Translations under genes and position numbers: made by a program
Assembly: GCA_015680685.1 (NCBI GenBank)
Contig: MNCI01014776.1
Location: 7,207-70,801 of the forward strand
Origin: Gnetum montanum
Taxonomy: Eukaryota; Streptophyta; Gnetopsida; Gnetales; Gnetaceae
Direction of reading: 5' to 3'
Length of the DNA stretch: 63,595 nt
Notes under the pieces: model-generated
Database searches by the model: none
Seen by the model: the letters and a program-made list of their open reading frames with translations, nothing else
Told to the model about the DNA's origin: nothing
Shown: piece by piece, positions 58,919-63,595 of the stretch
Layout: every line of letters begins with the position of its first letter
How positions within the stretch are numbered: position 1 is the stretch's first letter

Positions 58919-60224
58919 TGTTGGCGACCGTTTGGGATGTGACAGCCAATGAGTGTCCTCGAATAGGGTTTAGGTGCCTGCTGGTCTCTAGCAACACCAA
59001 GGCCCAGATACCTCTAAATAAAATAAGTAGTTAATGTGAGTATGTGTGTGTGCTGCTGCAGCGTGCGGTTGTGTGAAATGTAACGATTACGTTGTGTGTA
59101 AACTACAAATGACTTACTGTAAAGAGATTTAGCCAACTTTGCCAAGTACTGTGAGTTGTTGAGAGTTTCCTATTTTGTTCAACTGCCTAGTCTACGCGGT
59201 CCTTAGAACACCTACTTGTAACAAATAAAATTTAAAACATTTGAGCACAACTCTGCAAATCTACTCCTAATTTTCCCCAGAGAAAGAGATAGTTCCACAA
59301 GAAAACTAGAAATAGAGCAAGATTCGATGGAAATAGACAGAAAGGAAAAGAAAGCAGATTTGTGTAAACCTCAAATATTTAAACAAGGTAAAATGACATG
59401 AGTAAACACTTTGCAATAAAGTTATTCCAAATTCAATATCTACAAATTGTTCAAACTTCCAAGGTTCAAATAAGCAATTTCTTCAAGACAATCCTACTAT
59501 GCTACCAAAAACTACTGTGTAAACCACCACGTACAAGACTCCATTTTGACTAGATAATAGATGTCAACAATTACATTCAACAGAACCTTTGAGAGACTTG
59601 ACAATTTCTGACTGAAATACCACAAAAATTCACTTTAAAGATAAAAAGAAGCTATTCTGGTCCCATCAAAATACCAAAGATTTTCTGAACCCTCTTGACT
59701 ACTGAATTGTTCAACGGCATGACTACAAGCAAAGGCTCTGTTACAACAATCCCAATAGCAGTTCCCACACGTTGCACAATAACAAAATTTACTACTAAAA
59801 TGCTCTTAAGGCTTTTCAACAACAAGCACTTCTATGGAAAAATTTTAATAGAAATTCTTATTGGGCAACAAGAACAGTAAGAGTAATCTAAAAATTCCAA
59901 AATTACTTGCCAAGGATGATATTATCTAAACCACTAGCTAAACAATTTAAACAAAACAAAAATAACACATAACTCACAGGACTATGAAAAAGAGGCTGAA
60001 ATCTTTCCTTTAGCAAGCCATCTTACAAGAAATCGTCTTTTCAAATCTTCTTTACAAGTGCTCTTCTCAAGACCCCAAAGTGTGTCTTCAAGTGAGAGCC
60101 TAAGTGCTAGCTAATAGCTTTTCAAAGTATGATCTCCAAAAATGTGATGTATAAGCCTCCCCCCAAAAAGTCCTCCCAAAAAGTCCTCCCTAAAAAAAGT
60201 TCTTTTTCTCCATGACCCTTGAAG

Positions 60225-60236
60225 CCTTTTTATAGG
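60225..60236 (-). promoter_or_regulatory. TATA box of element G LTR
   Basis: Minus-strand CCTATAAAAAGG, a near-ideal plant TATA box, in the middle of the LTR. Transcription of G would start near 60200. Confidence 0.75.
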
Positions 60237-60763
60237 GTTCTATGGTAGGTAGGGAAGTTACATATTCAAAAATATCTTACCTAACTTCTCTCCCAAGTAA
60301 CTTTCCCAACAAGTTAGGGAGTATTAACTTAGGAAGTTAGGAAGTTAGAAGATAAATATTGCTTTTGAAAAAATAAATCCAATAATTTCATATAATTATT
60401 TACAATTATAGCTTTAATAGCTTTTCATTTTTTACTTGTTTTAAAATTTTGAAGAATGCTTATTGAAGTTCTTAGTGATTTTATAAACAAGGTGATAATA
60501 TAATATCTACCTTGGCATAAATGTTGCTGGTACCTTAATCCTAAATAATTCATGTGCACTTTCACCAGTACGAAAATGGCTGGAAAATTTAAATTCAAAA
60601 TATCAAGCCTGAATGTGAAGGCACTAGGCCTGGAACTGCCAGCAACTAATTCAAATTATCTTGCCCTGCCAAAAATCATTACCAACAACTGCCATCACGG
60701 GAGAAGGCTCAGCCACCGCGTTAGGAAATGTCGCCCTGTGTCCCGTAAGATTCTGCAACTGTT

Positions 60764-61039
60764 CTAACCTTCGCCTCTCACAAGTGCTCTTCTAGTTTTG
60801 ATGATTATACAAAAAATTTTGCAAGGTGTTTTATCCTTGAGCAGAGAAAATTCGTATCCACCACTGCCGCTGCTGCTGTCGAAGCCAGCGTTGTCGTGTT
60901 TCAAGGAGAAGCTTCCGCTAGATCTGTGAAACCAGGAACTGCCAGCACCCTTGGTGTATGTAGACGAGGCATCTCTGGATCGACCAAACCCTCGGTCACA
61001 CCTGGAAACCCTATCAATCCCAGATGAGGTGAAGACTTG
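60764..61039 (-). other. Coding-like island in U3 of element G
   Basis: The minus strand stays open for 91 codons without an ATG (stop just upstream at 61042-61040). The product is Ser/Gly-rich (GSSWFHRSSGSFSLKHDNAG, then FDSSSGSGGYEF). GC and CpG are clearly higher than in the rest of the LTR. A second open frame (61372-61052, minus) overlaps its upstream part, with a short AWALASP repeat. Not recognised. It might be a captured host-gene piece or a GC-rich regulatory island. Confidence 0.35.
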
Positions 61040-61678
61040 CTAACTGTTTCTTTATGTTACTTGCCCCTTTTCCCGCTGGCTGCGCCTCCCTCTGCCAGAT
61101 CTGTGCCAAAGCCGAGGTTGTAGTTGCCGCGCACGCGACAGAGGCTTCTCTTCTGCCACCGTTGATCTTTCATCTGCCGCTATGCATCCTCCCACTGTTG
61201 TCCATCTGTCCTCCGATCCTTGAGAATCTGGAGCCATTTCTGGCGATGCCAGTGCCCAAGGTGATGCCAAAGCCCAAGCTGATGCCAACGTCTCTGATAT
61301 TTTTGCTGTTTTATTTGATTTTTTCTGCAACAGAAACCTTCGAATGAAATTCAAAACCTGTTGGTAATCCATTCATGAGATCTTCCGCATGCTTCCAACT
61401 CTTAAGTGGACCTTAATAATCCATTATCCAATATTAGCGGGGAGTATGCCTTTTGCGGTAAATAATTTCATCCTTTGTTTGCTCTTCCAATCTTCAATAA
61501 AGGCATTTTAATCTTGCTTTCCAAGAAGGCCTCAACATCAAAATTATTTACCAGTGGATGTTTCTTCAAAAATACCCATCAACTCACAATACTAAAACTG
61601 CAAATTTACAACCAGGGATTGTGCCAATTTTAAATAAAATATTCCAATTGTTCCATGGAATGGCCAAATGTACCAACA

Positions 61679-61696
61679 TTTTTGCCCCCTCATTTC
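61679..61696 (-). promoter_or_regulatory. Polypurine tract of element G
   Basis: Minus-strand GAAATGAGGGGGCAAAAA lies directly before the LTR start TGTTGG. Confidence 0.8.
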
Positions 61697-61860
61697 AAGA
61701 CTAAAACATACTGAAAATTTCACTAAATTTTTACAGCTGAATAGAAATCTTTTTTGAGGAAAATTCCCATTTCACATAAGGTGTGATGGGACAAAAACCT
61801 CATTCCTAAGCAAAATCAAATTGTACACAACAAACTATACATTATCAAGTCCTTCATGGA

Positions 61861-62373
61861 CTATTCTTGGAATGGAAACTGAATTGTGAGGGTTACCCTA
61901 GTGGGAATCCTCATCTCTCTAACTGTTTCATAGGAAATCTCTGATGTGATGAAGGCGGTCCTGTTGCTCTTTGGCTTAGTAGAGCTCTCACCTTGATCTA
62001 CATGAGCTTTCTCTTCGGCACTTTTCTCATTTTCCTTTTTGGATGAGCTCTTCTATTCTTCTCCATTAGGTCCTTCATTTTCCTCTCGGGGGACAAAAGC
62101 TTCTCCCCATCTCCATGATGACTCTTCATAGGTTGGTGGCTCTTTTCCTTTTTCTTCTACTTTGGAACAATCTTGATATTGCCCCCAAACATTGGACTCT
62201 ATATCCAAACCTCTAGTGAGAAAAGAAAATTCATCGGATAGCCAAGCCATAAAAGGACACTCCTTTGGAGCTTGACAAGATCTAGCCTTTAGATAAGCCT
62301 TCAATACATGCTCAGGGCAACATCCCATCACATATGGAATAAAAGGCTTTCTCATTGCTCTCTCAAACTCCAT
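61861..62373 (-). pseudogene. Accessory ORF of element G downstream of integrase
   Basis: From ATG 62373 a frame of 170 codons ends at TAG 61863-61861, interrupted once by TAG at 62055-62053. Residues 1-60 look globular with several Cys (VMGCCPEHVLKAYLKARSCQ, then APKECPFMAWLSDEF). From about residue 75 it becomes acidic and low-complexity, then Lys/Ser-rich, ending with TVREMRIPTRVTLTIQFPF. It starts about 70 nt after its own TATA box (62451-62442) and has the same orientation as pol. Not recognised. The position after integrase is where some plant gypsy elements carry env-like or other extra ORFs, but there is no signal peptide or membrane segment, so an envelope role is not supported. Confidence 0.65.
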
Positions 62374-62740
62374 TAGCTCTTTCTAACCTTCACTACTAAA
62401 CTTGAATTGAAAGATGATGAAATCTTAAGCAATCTAACCCTCTTTTTATAGGTGATAAAAATTTGAACTCCCACCCAAGTGTCTTCAACCAAGCTTCCTT
62501 CTCTTTAAGCATTCAAACCATTTGTCACAATCCTCACTAAGTGGTGGATGAGTCATCTTTCCCACTTGTCAAACTTGTAGAATTCCACTTGTTTCACTTG
62601 TAGGCTTCCACTTGCCTCACTTGAGGAAAGATAATGTTCCAAATATAAATAAAGCATAATTAAATATAATAATGGACACTATACTTCTAGTAATATTTAC
62701 ATAATACTATATACATATATTATTTTGTGTAATGACATCT
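62374..62740 (-). other. Spacer between integrase and accessory ORF of G
   Basis: About 370 bp, AT-rich next to integrase, with CACTTG-type words repeated near 62560-62625. It contains the TATA box described separately. Confidence 0.5.
62442..62451 (-). promoter_or_regulatory. Internal TATA box before the accessory ORF of G
   Basis: Minus-strand CTATAAAAAG with GC-richer flanks, about 70 nt upstream of ATG 62373 and 290 bp downstream of the integrase stop. It would give a separate short transcript ending in the 3' LTR. Confidence 0.6.
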
Positions 62741-63595
62741 TCAAGCTATATGCAATTGTCCCAAATAATGTTTTATATGCAAAACATTATATGGAAATTG
62801 CAATTCCATGCCATCTAAGGTTGATAATTTGTAAGTATCCTCTGATAATTTCTTTGTAATTTGAAAGGGACCAATCCATGTCGGGATAAACTTATTTAGT
62901 TTCTTCATATTCCATAATAGTACAAGGTCCCCTATCTTGAAAGTTCTTTTCAAGGCCTTTCTATCAAAACATCTTTTAACTTGAGAGGTATTCTGTAACA
63001 AATTATCCCTCACTTTCTCTACTTCAGCTTCTTTTTTAATGAGCAAAGTCATGAAACTCCTATCTTTATCAGTTTTTTCACTATATCTTTGTACAAATTT
63101 AGAAGTTGAACTTATAATCTTGTTTGTAATCCTTGCTGGCAAACCATAAACTAAGTTATATGGTGATGTCCCGATAGCTTTCTTGAATCTGATTCGATCT
63201 GACCATAATGCGGATTGTAGATAATCGATCCAATTTCCTGGATTCCCATCCATCGATTTCTTGATATAAGTGATAACCTTTTTATTGGTGGATTCTGCTA
63301 GGCCATTTCCTTGAGGATAATAATTTGATGAGGAAAATAAGAAAATGGATTTTTTAGATGCCCATCGGATAAACTCTTCGGATTTGAAGACAGGTCCACT
63401 GTCTGACACTAACACTTCAGGTAGATCAAATCTACTTAGAATTTGATCTTCTAGAAACTTAATCACATCTGATGCTAAACTTCCTCTTAAAGCTTTTGCT
63501 TCAGACCATTTAGTGAAATAATGAGTAGCTATGAGAATAAACTTGTGTCTAGCTCTTGAGGGAGTAATTGTACCAATAAAATCCAAACCCCATTG
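62741..63595 (-). CDS. pol: Element G integrase, catalytic core and C-terminus, partial
   Basis: The frame is open from the window edge to the stop at 62741, more than 280 codons, with the N-terminal zinc-binding part beyond the edge. The core begins QWGLDFIGTITPSRA (first Asp). Then come VLVSDSGPVFKSEEF (second Asp) and QGNGLAESTNKKV (Glu), exactly 35 residues apart, the D,D(35)E spacing. SPYNLVYGLPARI, GDLVLLWNMKKLNKF and a GPF-type C-terminal module (WIGPFQITKKLSEDTYKL) follow; there is no chromodomain. It inserts element cDNA into the genome. All catalytic residues are present, so this may be functional. The true start is in the upstream polyprotein. Confidence 0.92.
   Translation of the reverse strand, partial: QWGLDFIGTITPSRARHKFILIATHYFTKWSEAKALRGSLASDVIKFLEDQILSRFDLPEVLVSDSGPVFKSEEFIRWASKKSIFLFSSSNYYPQGNGLAESTNKKVITYIKKSMDGNPGNWIDYLQSALWSDRIRFKKAIGTSPYNLVYGLPARITNKIISSTSKFVQRYSEKTDKDRSFMTLLIKKEAEVEKVRDNLLQNTSQVKRCFDRKALKRTFKIGDLVLLWNMKKLNKFIPTWIGPFQITKKLSEDTYKLSTLDGMELQFPYNVLHIKHYLGQLHIA

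Larger units (their letters stand above)
58919..61678 (-). mobile_element. 3' LTR of element G (2.76 kb)
   Basis: Minus-strand start TGTTGGTACATTTGGCC at 61678, directly after the polypurine tract; end ...GGTCGCCAACA at 58919. The 6-bp terminal inverted repeat TGTTGG/CCAACA is perfect. TATA box at 60236-60225. U3 (about 1.4 kb) contains a GC-rich island at 60840-61350. R-U5 carries a CAAAAAGTCCTCC tandem near 60165-60195. Confidence 0.85.
58919..63595 (-). mobile_element. Element G: youngest-looking gypsy element, minus strand, 3' end only
   Basis: On the minus strand: integrase (from the window edge to 62741), a TATA box, an accessory ORF (62373-61861), polypurine tract, and the LTR 61678-58919, which starts TGTTGG and ends CCAACA. 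It is inserted in the 3' spacer of D. Its gag, protease, RT and 5' LTR lie beyond the window. Coding decay is slight compared with the other elements. Confidence 0.9.

Noticed and set aside
61861-62373. Envelope-like protein in element G
   Set aside because: No signal peptide, transmembrane segment or glycosylation-rich ectodomain.

Overview
This window looks like intergenic DNA from the nuclear genome of a land plant, probably a seed plant with a large, repeat-rich genome; a gymnosperm would fit but is not proven. Nearly all of it is nested, decayed LTR retrotransposons of the Ty3/gypsy superfamily. There are also L1-like LINE remains, a fragment of plastid rps12, and one small CpG-rich island that may hold a broken host-gene exon. 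Decay is mostly C-to-T and G-to-A: many in-frame stops are TAG where CAG or TGG is expected, as in long-methylated plant repeats. I saw no intact host gene, tRNA, rRNA or CRISPR array.

Layout. At 1-667 is a minus-strand LTR (F) set into an older plus-strand element (H, 668-4804), which carries a long broken coiled-coil gene and a 3' LTR. A plastid rps12 fragment lies at 5612-5735. From about 7260 to 34620 runs a very old Tat-like gypsy element (C). Two younger elements split it: A (8829-25720, target duplication CATGA) and B (26651-33675, target duplication ACATG). From 34700 to 50480 is old debris: a minus-strand gypsy remnant (E), a minus-strand LINE, a CpG-rich island, and plus-strand LINE fragments. 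Element D (50485-58918) keeps recognisable gag, RT, RNase H and integrase. It is interrupted by the minus-strand element G (58919 to beyond the window end), which has a 2.76-kb LTR, an accessory ORF with its own TATA box, and an integrase with an intact DDE triad.

The most unusual object is element A, about 16.9 kb and Tat/Ogre-like, with a second (archaeal-type) RNase H and a primer site that fits tRNA-Asn. Between its protease and reverse transcriptase it carries a gene on the opposite strand. That gene has its own TATA box, eight exons and seven GT-AG introns. All seven joins keep the reading frame, apart from one frameshift inside exon 7, and together they give roughly 1,070 codons. The gene's 5' leader and first intron are packed with the same palindromic word, GCGTATACGC, that fills the U3 of the LTRs. 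This suggests a shared DNA-binding or regulatory system carried by the transposon.

How the parts relate: A, B, D, E, F, G and H all encode or once encoded gag, protease, RT, RNase H and integrase, or depend on partners for them. A has lost the integrase core and the protease active-site segment. B has lost RT and integrase altogether. A, G and H each carry a different extra gene.
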